From assembly GCA_963663525.2 (NCBI GenBank), contig CAXXHC010000001.1, forward strand, positions 3,224,001 through 3,288,000: 64,000 nucleotides of DNA, written 5' to 3'. The stretch is from G963663525 sp963663525. GTDB taxonomy: Bacteria > Myxococcota_A > SURF-8 > G963663525. Position numbers and translations under genes: made by a program. The notes under the pieces are model-generated. The model searched no databases. It saw nothing but the letters and a program-made list of their open reading frames with translations, and was not told where the DNA came from. The stretch's first letter is position 1. Each line of letters begins with the position of its first letter. Positions 1 to 11,400 of this stretch are shown in pieces.

Positions 1-2475
1 CTCATCGGTCGCGTGAAAACGGGTTGGAGCCGGGAAGAGAATGCTGACCTGCAAAGACGTGTGATTTCGATGGATTATGCATCCACCTATCGCAAAACGA
101 ACGACCATGGACAACTCTACCGTTGGGTGAAGCCGGACCTTGTCATCGAGATCAAATGCAACGATCTCATTGCGGTCAACAGCAAAAACGAACCCGTCCG
201 GCGTATGGCAATGGATTTCAACGAGAAGAAAGGTTGGTCGCCCCTCGCTCCCGCGTCCTCCGTCAGCATGATCCACGCCGTGTTTCGATGCATTCGTGAG
301 GACAAACAGGCAGTCAGGCCGGATGTACGCATCGAACAGGTCTCGGATCTCGTTCCAATTGCTGAGCAGGAATGCGTTGATCCAGCATTTTTACCTGAAT
401 CCAAGATCATTCGCCGCGAGGTCTATACCAAGCGAAGCAAAAAGGGGCTGGCCGTGCGCAAACTGGTTGGTTGGAAAACCAATAAGCACGAAATCGATCC
501 GGCCTATCCCAACTTCGTGATCTTCTTTACCGACTACGCTCCAGGTCGCAAACAGCCGTTGAAGACCGATTTGCGTGTGGCAGCCCGTGAAATGACATTG
601 CATACTTTTGCGGACGACTGGCTGGCGGCCAATATCAAGCGAGGCTGGGAACAGGTAAAGTGTAACAAAGGTCGAATGACCCATGAAAACCATCACGGTA
701 TGGAAAAGGTTTCACCCTCCATTCCGCCTTCGGAATCCACTCGCCATCTGAAAATCGCCTTTGCCCGTTCGACATCGCCAACCTTTCCCATCATCCGCAA
801 GCGATTGAATAGATTGGCGAAACTCGGGTCCCTTGACATCACGACTGACGACAAAGGCCGTGAATCCTGGTTCGAACTATCGATCACGCAAGGTCTCGTC
901 GAAAACGCCCGGCGTATCGACAATCTCCTGAACATCGTCAAAGCCTGGAAGACCACCGAAGTCTCCATTGATGGCGAACTGGTGGGGAAGCATGATCTTC
1001 AGGATTTCATGGACCATCTGGAAGACACTCGCCGCTGTTGGCTGAAGCGCAAAAAGCAAGGAGAAGAGGTTTGTCGAAAGGCCTGCATCCTTGGTTGTGA
1101 CGCCCTGAATCTCTGGGGTTCCCACGAATGGTTGAAATATTCGGGGTGCGATGCTCCACCATGGTGGACTGTGGGAAGCTTCGACGGTGAAAAAGTCGAA
1201 ATTGACAAGTCAGCATTGAAACGCCAACTCGACGCTGAACGCAACAGTGGGGTGCGGCTATGCCCATTTTTCCAACGTGATATTCTATTGTCAAAGATCG
1301 ATGCTTTGCCGAAAACAGTCGAGGCCGACGGCGAAAGCTGGATTCAACTTTATCACAGTGATTCTGGAAAACCAGCGTGGATCTGGCCTGCCAACGAGAA
1401 AATACCGCCGACCTTGCGAAAAACGAAAGATAATCCCTGGCGCTCCGGCGGCATGAATATCAGTGTTGATCTTGGGTTGGAAGATGAACGCCAAAAAGGG
1501 AATGCAGATCAGGTAACCCCGAAACGAGAAATACCATCGACGAAGTATGCAGATGTCGTAGGTCAAGATGATGTGGTAGACGCCGTAAGAGATCGAATCG
1601 AACTGCCGCTGAAATACGCCGATATTTTTTATCGAATCGGTGCCAAACCCCAGGCCGGGGGTGTTATCCTCGCCGGACCTCCGGGTACGGGAAAAACCCT
1701 GCTGGCCAGAGCTGTGGCTGGAGAATGCGACGCGCATATCGAATCCGTATCGGGACCGGAACTGCTTTCGAAGTGGGTCGGTGATACCGAAGAGGCATTG
1801 AGAACGATCTTCGAGCGGGCCAGGGATCTTTCGCCCTCGGTGATTCTTTTTGATGAGATCGACAGTTTGGCCGTTTCCCGTAGTTCTGCCGATGCCCAGT
1901 ATCAGAAAAGCATGGTGACGCAACTGCTGGCGCTGTTGGACGGTTTGGAAGAACGCGGGAAGGTTTTTGTCATCGCCACCACCAATCGACCCGACGACAT
2001 CGATGCAGCCCTGCGTCGACCCGGAAGATTCGATCAGGTCATTCAGATGGGACCACCCGATGAAAGAGGAAGAATCGCTATTTTTCGCCATTATCTGAAA
2101 CCACTTGTTCTCACCCCAGAGCTTGATCGTGATTGTCTCGCCACGAAACTGGCTTCGCTCACTCCCGGCCTCACCGGAGCCGACATTGCACACTTTTGCC
2201 AAAATGCAGCACGGATCTGCGTCAAGGAGGCCAGCAGGATGGAGTCTCCATTGGATAACCTGGCGATCAGAAAAAAACATTTCCGGCAGGCACTGCATGA
2301 AATACAACGTCCCGGATCCACTTGTCCCAATGTATCGATTTCAAACAGATCGGAAAAACATAATCCGCCGAAGCGCGCTAGGTCTTCCAAAGGCCTTTTC
2401 CCCTCTGGAGTATTTATCAAAGACAGGTACAGGACCACGAAAGCGAGTGCAAATCACGACACTGACAAAACGTGA
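1..2475 (+). CDS. DNA ligase C-terminal domain fused to AAA+ ATPase (5' end outside window)
   Basis: The frame is open from base 1, so the gene begins before the window; the GTG at 13 is not necessarily a start. The first ~115 residues read like the C-terminal OB domain of ATP-dependent DNA ligases: IGRVKTGWS, then WVKPDLVIEI, then FRCIREDK and VRIEQV. A block of about 90 residues (EVYTKRS, VRKLVGWKTN, FTDYAPGRK) and about 300 unrecognised residues follow. Residues ~515-770 form an AAA+ module of the Cdc48/FtsH type: Walker A GPPGTGKT (near 1675), Walker B ILFDEIDSL (near 1850), ATTNRPDDID and the second-region-of-homology arginines RRPGRFD. The ligase adenylation domain (KxDG) would lie upstream and is not visible. 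I infer an ATP-powered DNA repair or remodelling enzyme. The AAA+ call is firm; the ligase call rests on motif spacing only. Confidence 0.65.
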   Translation, partial: LIGRVKTGWSREENADLQRRVISMDYASTYRKTNDHGQLYRWVKPDLVIEIKCNDLIAVNSKNEPVRRMAMDFNEKKGWSPLAPASSVSMIHAVFRCIREDKQAVRPDVRIEQVSDLVPIAEQECVDPAFLPESKIIRREVYTKRSKKGLAVRKLVGWKTNKHEIDPAYPNFVIFFTDYAPGRKQPLKTDLRVAAREMTLHTFADDWLAANIKRGWEQVKCNKGRMTHENHHGMEKVSPSIPPSESTRHLKIAFARSTSPTFPIIRKRLNRLAKLGSLDITTDDKGRESWFELSITQGLVENARRIDNLLNIVKAWKTTEVSIDGELVGKHDLQDFMDHLEDTRRCWLKRKKQGEEVCRKACILGCDALNLWGSHEWLKYSGCDAPPWWTVGSFDGEKVEIDKSALKRQLDAERNSGVRLCPFFQRDILLSKIDALPKTVEADGESWIQLYHSDSGKPAWIWPANEKIPPTLRKTKDNPWRSGGMNISVDLGLEDERQKGNADQVTPKREIPSTKYADVVGQDDVVDAVRDRIELPLKYADIFYRIGAKPQAGGVILAGPPGTGKTLLARAVAGECDAHIESVSGPELLSKWVGDTEEALRTIFERARDLSPSVILFDEIDSLAVSRSSADAQYQKSMVTQLLALLDGLEERGKVFVIATTNRPDDIDAALRRPGRFDQVIQMGPPDERGRIAIFRHYLKPLVLTPELDRDCLATKLASLTPGLTGADIAHFCQNAARICVKEASRMESPLDNLAIRKKHFRQALHEIQRPGSTCPNVSISNRSEKHNPPKRARSSKGLFPSGVFIKDRYRTTKASANHDTDKT

Positions 2476-2846
2476 AAATTCATGCCCCCCCTCATTTTTC
2501 CGAAATAGCAGAAATCCAATTTTTTCTTACTGACATGTTTTTATACTTTTTGTCACCTAAAATTTTTTGACAGATATTTGTCAAATCGAGCCTAAAAAAT
2601 GTAACCGGCCCGTCAAAAAACGAGTCAAAATTTACACGACCCTCTCGACAGCTTAAAAAATCCTTTTTTATTAATGATATCATATGACTGGAAAGACGCC
2701 TGTGGTCAAAAGCGGTCCAGAGAGGTAGCTTTTTTTTGCAAAAAACACCTACCTCTAGAAATGAGATAGTTCGGTAATTACCAATAGTTAAGTCACTTCA
2801 CCTTCGACCCCTTAGCCTTCCGTCCCACCCGGCTATTTTCCGGAGA
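2476..2846. other. AT-rich intergenic stretch with a long hairpin
   Basis: No gene is seen. AGAGGTAG (2721-2728) pairs with CTACCTCT (2749-2756), and the space between is mostly a T run facing an A run, giving a long hairpin. CCTACCTCT occurs again near 3088. The 12-mer ATGATATCATAT occurs near 2675 and again near 3114. The hairpin is about 245 bases past the upstream stop, so it may be a terminator for that gene or the debris of an element. Confidence 0.35.
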
Positions 2847-2850
2847 TTCA

Positions 2851-3032
2851 TTAACCCGCATTATTCATGAGGATCGCAGCGAGACGCCGAAAACCGAAGA
2901 TATTTCATGAAGTTGGACCGATTTTCACTCGCAGGCATACTTTACAGTCTGTCGAGGATGAAAATCGGGAAACAAGTGAAAGATCGAGAATTTTCAAGTC
3001 GCAGTAGATTCTTCATGAATTATACGGGTTAA
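2851..3032. mobile_element. MITE-like element with TTAA target duplication
   Basis: A 174-bp segment (2855-3028) has imperfect terminal inverted repeats of about 20 bp. The left end is CCCGCATTATTCATGAGGAT and the complement of the right end starts CCCGTATAATTCATGAAG, matching at 16 of 20 positions. Directly outside both tips is TTAA (2851-2854 and 3029-3032), a 4-bp palindromic target duplication of the sort seen with IS1380-family elements. It encodes nothing recognisable, so I read it as a non-autonomous miniature element or the two ends of a collapsed IS. Its tips differ from those of the IS1380 copy at 39182-40749. Confidence 0.6.
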
Positions 3033-3181
3033 TGATCACGATGGTTTACATGCGATTTCAGGGTCATTTTTGGCGGACCCCAAAAACCTACCTCTCCGTG
3101 ACGAAATCCTAAATGATATCATATCACTCCGGCGTTTTAGACCCTACCCCTCGGGTATTCGTTTCCTTTTTTCAAAAACCC

Positions 3182-3223
3182 GGGAGATTTGCGAGCCGGG
3201 CCAGGAAGAAATTGCTGGTTTGA
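3182..3223 (+). pseudogene. possible 3' remnant of a tail-fibre-like gene
   Basis: Bases 3203-3223 are identical over 21 bp to 40948-40968, the last codons of the disrupted tail-fibre gene, including its TGA stop; both read RKKLLV then stop. A second shared stretch of 17 bp (3157-3173 and 40992-41008) lies upstream here but downstream there. I infer a rearranged remnant of a related phage gene. The stretch is too short to call with confidence. Confidence 0.25.
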
Positions 3224-3504
3224 GGTGGGGAAATCTTGATCGAAAACGAAGTTGAATGATATCTTGCAATTACAGGGACAAAGGAGTTTTTTTCGAGCGT
3301 TCAAAGGGGTTGGCAGTTTGCAAACGGTTCTGGTATGCTTGTTCATGGCTCCTCTGGAGGAATGGGTTGGCAGGTCGCTAACCAACACCAACTTGGACCA
3401 CCCAAAGGAGCCTTTTATTCTATTATATCAAATGGTTAAGTTGTTTCGGCGAACCCCGAAACTTGAGTCATAAATAATCGTAAATAGCTGACAAGGGTGG
3501 TTCA

Positions 3505-4596
3505 ATGAGTCTTCGTTTTCTCGTAATAAGTCTTATCCTTGCAATTTCGACCGATTGCTTCGCGAAAGAGGGCATTTTGGTTTGGAAGCTGGAAGCCAAG
3601 GCTCAGATCAGTTCAGACGTTGTAGATTCTATTACAGGATTCGTCGTTGCGGAAGTCGAAAAGCAATCAAATCAAAAGGTTCTTTCCGATTCGGATATCC
3701 AGACCATTTTGGAAGGGGAGGAAAAACGACAGAAATGCAGTGGTGAAGAAACCTCTTGCATTGTCGAACTGGGAGTCGCAATGGGTGCCAGAGAATCCAT
3801 TTCGGGCAACTTGGGAAAAGTAGGGAAATACTGGCTAATCAACCTGAAAAGAATCGATGTGTACGAAGCCCGAGTGGTGAAACGTATCAGCAAAAGGGTC
3901 AAAGGGGATATCGATCAACTTTTTGATATTATTCCGACCGCAATTGCGGAACTGCTTGGAAAAAAAGTTTCTGCTGATGACTATGCTGAATACGATGAGC
4001 CAAAAGAAAAAAACGATATCTACGATCTGTGGAAAAAGATTGAAAAAAGAACGAAGGACGCAAGTTTACCGAAGGCGAGTAGAATAGATTCGCTCAAGCA
4101 ATTCCTAGTTGAAAACAATATGTACAATCCTTTTCGTGAAGAAGCGAAAGAGTATATCGACGTTCTGGAAGCGAATGGCGAACCGGGTGATAAGGATTTC
4201 ATCAGTCCGAAAAAAATGAAAAACCATACGGAGTGGGTTGCGTTGAGAACTTATGTCGGTGGGGGCATGTTCAGCCCTACAGTTGGTGCGGAAATGAGCT
4301 TTTTCACGTTACGCTGGAATCATTTCTATTGGGAAATGCTCCGAGCGGGTGGTGGAATCCCATTTATTGGATATTGGGGAACGTCATTCGGAGTTCCGTT
4401 CCATATCGGTGAGTCTGCGAAAAATGAAATCAGGTTCGGGATGCATTTGACAATGCTATATGGATTTTATCCGATACCGTCAGGTTGTGAAATATTGTAC
4501 GTCAGACATGCTTATAAATATTTTTCATTTGAAGCGGGTGCCAGATTGTGGGCATACCCTACAGCAGGTACTGCGGTTGTAGGAATAAGGATTTAA
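3505..4596 (+). CDS. secreted protein with probable outer-membrane C-terminal domain
   Basis: A 363-residue protein starting with a signal peptide (hydrophobic core about residues 4-17, then CFAKEG). An AAGGGTGG Shine-Dalgarno-like stretch precedes the ATG. Residues ~25-155 alternate beta strands and helices and include QKVLSDSDIQTILEGEE and a Cys pair (KCSGEETSC). This resembles periplasmic domains that form small assemblies (FlgO/CsgG/TolB-N style), an impression rather than a match. A charged linker (EYDEPKEKND) follows. The last ~120 residues alternate aromatic and glycine-rich strands and end in VVGIRI, which suggests a small beta-barrel or surface domain. It stands alone between intergenic regions. 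Function unknown. Confidence 0.7.
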   Translation: MSLRFLVISLILAISTDCFAKEGILVWKLEAKAQISSDVVDSITGFVVAEVEKQSNQKVLSDSDIQTILEGEEKRQKCSGEETSCIVELGVAMGARESISGNLGKVGKYWLINLKRIDVYEARVVKRISKRVKGDIDQLFDIIPTAIAELLGKKVSADDYAEYDEPKEKNDIYDLWKKIEKRTKDASLPKASRIDSLKQFLVENNMYNPFREEAKEYIDVLEANGEPGDKDFISPKKMKNHTEWVALRTYVGGGMFSPTVGAEMSFFTLRWNHFYWEMLRAGGGIPFIGYWGTSFGVPFHIGESAKNEIRFGMHLTMLYGFYPIPSGCEILYVRHAYKYFSFEAGARLWAYPTAGTAVVGIRI

Positions 4597-4734
4597 CCTG
4601 AACAAACCACGACAAAGCGTCGCAAAAGGCAGTAAAGCGAAAACATTTTAAGAAGTTGGAGTGATTTTAACGGAAGCATATTTGACCTGACCCATCCCCA
4701 GTTTACCAAAAATCTAACTTGACCAAGGATATGA

Positions 4735-4975
4735 TGAGTTCGCTCATCCTGTCCCTGTCAGGCTTCAATGGGACAGTCGCGAATAACCAAATTCTCGATT
4801 CTTTCCGCTCTTTGAAAAATAAAAATGAGAAGGATCTGATCGGGCAAAAGCCTCTGCGAGCTTCCCAAAAGTGGTCCAGGGATGATTTCCTGAAAGGCAT
4901 CGCCTTCGTTGTCGTCATCAGGACGCACATCACCCACGATGAACCGAAAAACAGACCTTCACCTGCTCAGACGAC
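4735..4975 (-). repeat. diverged repeat downstream of the unknown gene fragment
   Basis: The complement of this segment aligns with 41153-41395 at roughly three in four bases. An exact run, GCTTTTGCCCGATCAGATCC, occurs in both copies, as does TATTCGCGACTGTCCC or its near match. The similarity continues straight on from the shared coding end (VKRFAETK...QAA, stop), so gene end plus 3' flank were duplicated as one unit. Confidence 0.5.
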
Positions 4976-5164
4976 TTACGCCGCCTGCTTCAGCCGATAG
5001 CCCGTGATTTTTGTCTCGGCAAAGCGCTTCACTTCGATGATCTCCGGTGCAGCTTTGGCATTCTTCGATACGAATGAAACAACGTTGTCCCGGTAGTCCT
5101 GGCCGGGCGTGGCGCTGCTTAGAAACTCATGAGGATGCCAACTGCCGCGCTTTTCGACCGCCGT
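4976..5164 (-). pseudogene. C-terminal fragment of an unknown gene (copy 1)
   Basis: Read on the minus strand, this gives about 60 codons after an in-frame TAA, with no clear start. It contains HPHEFLSSATPGQDYRDN and ends VKRFAETKITGYRLKQAA then TAA. A diverged copy ending VKRFAETKVTGYRLKQAA lies at 41020-41152 on the plus strand, and a fragment with the HEFLSS/GQDYRD part lies near 25150-25230. Conservation at protein level across copies shows this was coding. I do not recognise the family. Confidence 0.45.
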
Positions 5165-5270
5165 TTACATCTAGCCATCCAGCCAAAATACCAGGACTGG
5201 ACTGGCTAATCAGGCATTCATGACGTAGCCGAAAAGGGAAAGAAGCAAAATCGCTATTTGCTGTTTTGTT
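5078..5270. repeat. dispersed ~190-bp repeat, copy A
   Basis: This stretch reappears in the same orientation at 25147-25356. Shared runs include TTGTCCCGGTAGTCCTGGCC, AAAATACCAGGACTGGACTG and AAGCAAAATCGCTATTTGCT. The left part overlaps the coding fragment at 4976-5164; the right part is non-coding. A few short indels separate the copies. Confidence 0.65.
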
Positions 5271-5417
5271 CTTTACCACAGCAGCTTAAGGGCATTTTGA
5301 ACCCAGCTCCTGCAAGCCGAGTCCGAAGGACCAACAAACCTCCATCTCTCGTACAGTTGCGAACTTAAATTCTTTCACGGAAACTCAGTTCTCGCAGCAC
5401 ACTGACAGGGACAGGGA

Positions 5418-8400
5418 TTATTCGCAACCCTCATCGATTTCGCAGTCGCAATCGTTATCGTAACCATCGCATACTTCGATTCGTTCGGGTAACTCTGAAT
5501 TGTAATCGCTACCACCAGGGGAACTAGAACAAATAATCTGCAAATGTAGAGGGTCACTGGGATCACACTCCCAGCTGCCGAAAATCGCCTCATTGGTATC
5601 CGGATCTCGCCCACAGGTGCCGCATGCTTGGCATTTGTTTTCCGACCCTTCGGTAAAAAAGTCCTCGTCGGTCTTGCCGTCGCAGTCGTTATCGATACCG
5701 TCGCAGATTTCATTGTCCGGGTAATATTGGGATCCTCCTGGTGATGTAGAGCAGACCGTTGCGCGAGGGTTGTTCGGATCGCATTCCAGAATCCCGTCGG
5801 GGCAAGTTCCCAATCCCAGGCAATGAGAGCCAGTTTCGTAACCGTTATCTATTTCACCGTCACAGTCGTTGTCTTTACCATCGCAGATTTCTTCACGACG
5901 CGGGTCGCTAGGGAACGAGAGATGTTCGGTACCACCGGGATTGACCGAACACATCGTTTCAATAAAGTTTTTGCATTCCAACACACCCGTCAAATAGCGG
6001 CATTCCCCGGTGCCGACACAGAACTGGCCCACGTGGAGACCGGGAATGTCGTCTACCTCTCCGTTGCAGTCGTTGTCGATGTCGTCGCAGATTTCGATTC
6101 CCGACACCTGATTATATTCGCTACCTCCGATGCCGGTCGAGCAGATTTTTTCACCGCTTCCGTAGGGGTCGCATTCCCATACACCGGCACGTGGTAAAGC
6201 ATGTCCATCGACATACTGGATTCCACATTGTCCCGTTGCATAACAGGGCCATTCTTCGTTGTAGATATGGAAATCCTCGTCGATTTCGCCATCGCAATCG
6301 TTGTCGATACCATCGCAAACTTCCTCGGTGGAGCGATCCTGGCTTCCGCCTGGGCTGGTGGAACAGATCGTGCTGTACATGTCTTCGGGATCGCATTCGC
6401 CGATGCCGAACTTGGGGATAGGTACCGCGCCGGAGTAATCCGTGCCGCATTGTCCGATGCCCTGACAGGTGCACCCGAGGTAAACCATGTCCGTGCCGTC
6501 CACCGCAACTTGGACTGGACAGACGTTGTTCGGAGCTTTGTACACCTCGTCGATTTCGCTGTCGCAATCGTCGTCCTGGCTGTTGCACACTTCGTACTCG
6601 ACTCCGGCATCGTTGCCCGTGCAGTAGACGGTCATCTGGTTCGGGTCGCTCAGATCGCAGCGGAACACGCCAGCCTGACAGTCTCCTTCGCCCCGGCAGT
6701 AACGGTTGATGCAATTGTCGCAAATACCAGCGACATCTTCTCGGATGTAGTAGATTCCGTTGTCGATTTCGCCGTCGCAATCGTTGTCGCGACCGTCGCA
6801 AACCTCTCTCCGGATGGGGGCACTGGCATCGTAATCACTGCCGCCCGGATTTACCGAGCAGCGTGTCGAGCTCGAGCTGGCGCATTCGATTTGCCCCAAA
6901 CCACACTCGCCTTCGCCTACGCACCACTCGTTCACTCCCCAGTCTTCATCGATTTCACCATCGCAGTCGTTGTCCAATCCATCACAGAATTCCGGCGTGT
7001 ACCAGTCTAAATATTCCGAGCCGTCGATGTCCGACGAGCAGATCATCCCCAGCTTGGAAATGGGGTCGCACTCCCAGACGCCGACGCCGCAGACGCCTTC
7101 GCCATCGCAGCAGTGGGGATCGCCCGGCAGGTTCGGATCGCAACAGTTGTTGGGATCGGCTCCCTGGTCGTTGCAGTATCGGATGCCGACGGTGTACCCG
7201 TCGTCCACGACGCCGTTGCAATCGTTGTCCTGCCCGTCGCAGTATTCCACCCGGTTGAGGGTTTCGGTGCATTGGTACTCGCAATCGGCGGGATTGTCGT
7301 CGAGATCGTGCCAGCCGGTCGCGCAGGCCATTCCATCTCCCCTGAAGTAGATTTCCCGCCAGCCGTAGCCTTCGGGACAGGCGTCGGGCTCGTCGGGATC
7401 GTCCGATCCCGGACGCACGCGCACGTCGTCGGGGTCGTTGCTGCAAATCCCCAGGATCATGTCCTGGCGCGTCATCCATCCATTGGGGCAGAAGGTGACA
7501 TGGAACGCGAGTTCATCTTCGGGGTCCGAGGATAAAAACACCGGCAGCTCCGGATCGATACTATGGATTTCCCAATTCGACGCCACGCCTCCAGAGTGGT
7601 TGAGAACCCGAACCGCAACCACTTCCAGTTCGCTCGTCCCAAGGTTCGTGACACGTATGTTTCTCGGATCGGAACAGGCATGTTGCAGAACGTCGCCCAG
7701 ATCCACGGGATTGGCGGTCGTGCCGTTGGGAGTTACCCACAACGCTGGAGGTTCTATTGCCAGCCCCGCCAGTTGGATTTCCACGGTCCGATAGGCTTCG
7801 CGGGCGTCGTTGGTTTCGAAAATCAGCGTACCGCTATCGGCTCCGAGCGTCTGTGGCCAATAATTTAATCTTATTTCCTTCTCCTCTCCGGTGGAGATGT
7901 CGGGAAGCAAGTCGGGACTGAAAGAGAAATCTTGCGAGGTGTTTCCACTGAAATGAAGGTCACTAAATTGAAGGACAAATCGACCAAGATTTTTCACAAC
8001 CAGCGTTTTCTCGGAATCCGACGAGGAGTCGAGCCAAATTTCGCCCCAGTGAATCGAAGCGCTTCCAGGATCGAGGAGTACGCCGTCCAAACGCATTTCC
8101 AGGTACGAGGCGATGGGGGTGGCATGCATTTGAATCGGCCATTCGGGAGTTTCCGCGTTATCCGAAACCATCGTCAGCGTGCATTCTTCGTTGAATGGGT
8201 GCATTTCATCCACGGTAGAAGGCATGTATTCGATAGTGATTTCAATCTCTTCACTAGGCGAAAGATCGATCGGGAGGGAAACGGTGTCCAAGGTTGAAAT
8301 CCCAAAGTTCTGGCAGTTTTCCCCGAACGAGAAATCCTGGATCCGCAATGAAGCATTGCCGACGTTGGAAATCCTGAAGTCTGCCTGGACAGGTTCGTCG

Positions 8401-11400
8401 ATTCCGAAAGGTATGTGTCCGAAATCCAGAGACGAGGGATGAACATCAATCACGGAAACCCGTAATTTGCAAATGCTGGTGTCGGGATTGCAATAGGCGG
8501 ATGGGTCGCACTCATAGTCGTAGAGGCAACTCGTCGGACAAACCGGCGCTACCTGCTCCGATTCTCCATTGCAGTACACGGACAGATAATTCCCGCAGTC
8601 GTTCGCTTCGATGTCGTTGCCGCAGGCAGAGTCGTCAAGGATCGTTTCACTCGCCGCACATATTTGATCCCCGCACAACGCATCAATCCGATGACCTTGG
8701 CATCCAACCGGATCGTCGCAGACGGGAGCCTCGGTATAGGTTTCGACCGGGCAATCCTCCGGCGCTGCGCAGCAGTCACCAGAGAGGCAGCAGAAGCCGT
8801 TTTGACAATGGTCGCTGTGGCAGTCTCCATCCTCCTGGCAGGTTTCGCCGTTCTGTCCCTCGCCATAACAGTTGGGATAGTCGTAATGGCCTTCGATACA
8901 GGCCGAGCAATCCGCCGCCATGTAAGGATTGTTGCAAGTGCAACTTCCGTCCGTTTCGTCGCAATAGCCGTGACCGTGACAGGGGTCCGGGGAACAGGAA
9001 TTGAAACAGGTGCGGCAGTTGAAGCGTTCGCTCGTCGCTTCCAATTCTTCCTTGATGGTGCCCTTTAACAGATCATCATATAACGAATGAATCAACCCTT
9101 GGATTCCTTCCATAGAAAGCATCTGGCACTCTATTTCCTCTCCTTCGACGACGGGATTTTTCCAGATGCCGAAGGAAAGCGAGGGATCGTAAACGATGAT
9201 TCTTGGGGAGGGATACCAATCGGAGGAGTACCACACTTCCGCCGTAGTGGGAGTCGTGGTTCCCATCGTCACCGTGCAGTTGCCCGCAACGAGAACGTGC
9301 TCGAATGGAGCGAAAACGAGGGTCTGTTGCAACCAAGTTTCCCCGCTGACTTCACTTTCATGGCTTAACATTTCGAAGGAAACGTCGCAACCGGACTCGC
9401 ATAGAGTCAACATTCCCAAATCCGTTTCCATGAAGGTAACGGTGAGGGGATTGTCGAGTGGTGGATCGATTTGCATGCTTTCCTGGAAGGCAACGAGGTC
9501 CGTACAGGCTTCCAGATCGGGAAACAGGCATTCACCGTCGCAAAGGTTCGCATCGGACACACAAAGATCGCAGGATTCTCCCGTATACGCCGGGTCACAA
9601 AAGCACTTCACCTCTCCTTCCTGTGTCACCGTGCACACCGTCCGATGCTCCTCCAAACAGGGATTGGGATCGCAGGGATCTACACACCGGTTGGTGTCGG
9701 GATTGCGGACGAAGCCCTCGTCACAATAGCACGCTCCGTTTTCGCAGTGAGCGTTTTCCTCGCATTCATACGGTTCACCGCTCTTGCAAACTCCTTCAAA
9801 ACAAACATCGCCAATTGTGCACCCATCACCGTCCTCACAAACGACGCCATTTCTGTATTCTTCCAGACACCCCAGAACGGAATCGCACCAGTTGTCTGTG
9901 CAAAGATTGTCGTCATCGCAATCGATGGATTCGCCAACGCAAACTCCTTCGCTGCACACGTCGGATTCGGTGCAGGCGTCACCGTCCTGGCATGCCAGAC
10001 CGTCGCTATCGGCTACCGGGTGGCAACCATCACAGCAGGTGTTGACTCCCGTGCAGGAACATCCTCCCCCCAGACAGATCCCACCCACGCAGGCATCGCC
10101 TTCCGTTTCGGAGTTGCCATCGTCGCAGGCCGTGCCGTTTTCGGCGGTGGGATTCGAGCACCCGCCGATTTCCTCGTCGCAGACACCCGCGACGTGGCAA
10201 TCGTCGAGCGCTTCGCAGACCACGGCTGGTCCGCTCTCGCAGACTCCGGCGAGACAAGCATCGTTTTCGGTGCAATGCGAATCATCCTGACACTGTACCC
10301 CATCGGGTTTGGCCGGGTTGGAACACACTCCGGTTTCGAGGTCGCATTGTCCCGCATTGTGGCATTGATCGCTTGGAAGACAGGTCACGGGATCGTTCCC
10401 TCGGCAGATGCCTTCGACGCAAATATCCGTTTGTGTACAGAGGTTTCCATCGTTGCAGGGAGTTTCGTCCGCCTTGATCGGGTTGGAACAACGCCCCGTT
10501 TCAGTATCGCAGACTCCGGCATCGTGACAGGCATCGAGCGCCGTACATACCACGGAATCGCCTCCCACGCACTGGCCTTCCACACAGACATCCAGAAGCG
10601 TGCAGAAATCGCCGTCGTGACAGGGTGAATTGTCGGGTTTCGCAGGCGTGGTGCACTCACCGGTTTCCGGGTCACAGACCCCACCAAGATAGCATTGACC
10701 GATGGCTTCGCATTCGACCACCGTTCCCTGGCACCCGTCCTGGGTACAGATATCGTTGTAGGTACACAGGTTGGAATCGTCGCAAAGCGTTCCAAAAGGT
10801 TTGGGACGACTGGAGCATTCCCCCGTCGAAGGATCGCATATCCCCTCGAAATGACAGGTGTCTTCCGGGTTACATACAACCGGTTCTCCGTGACAGGCTC
10901 CCGCGTTGCAGATGTCGTTTTCGGTGCATGCATCGTCGTCGTTGCAGGCGGTTTCGTCACTGTTTGCAATCGGCAGGCATCCGTCGCAACAGGCGTTGAT
11001 TCCCGTGCAGGTGCAATCCGTTCCAAGGCAAAGACCACCTTGGCAGGAATCGCCGCCCGTTTCCGGGTTGCCATCATCGCAGGCTGTGCCGTTCTCCGTG
11101 AGCGGGTCCGAGCAAAGGCCCGTTTCCGGGTCGCAGGCCCCGGTTTCGTGACAGGGACCGGATGCCTCGCAAATCACCGGTGAGCTTCCCACGCAGGCTC
11201 CCGCTTCGCAGGTATCGCTTCTGGTACAAAGATCCCCGTCGTTGCAAACCAGCCCTTCGTTGACTGGCTCGATCACGCAAGTATTGAGAAATTCATCGCA
11301 AACCGCTATTTGACACCGTGGCTCGTCGAATTCGACTTCTTCCCGGCAATCTCTTGCTTCGGCGTTGGTGCATACACCCGCAATGCAGGTTTCTCCAATG

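Noticed and set aside
1291..2307. Minus-strand ORF of 338 codons opposite the AAA+ domain
   Set aside because: The plus strand encodes clear Walker motifs here; the reverse reading has no recognisable content.
6201..7010. Long plus-strand ORF (269 codons) inside the giant lipoprotein gene
   Set aside because: It is the antisense shadow of the repeated CDGxDNDCDG codons, which read as Val/Ala/Ile/Asp-rich strings on the other strand. There is no ribosome site and no motif.
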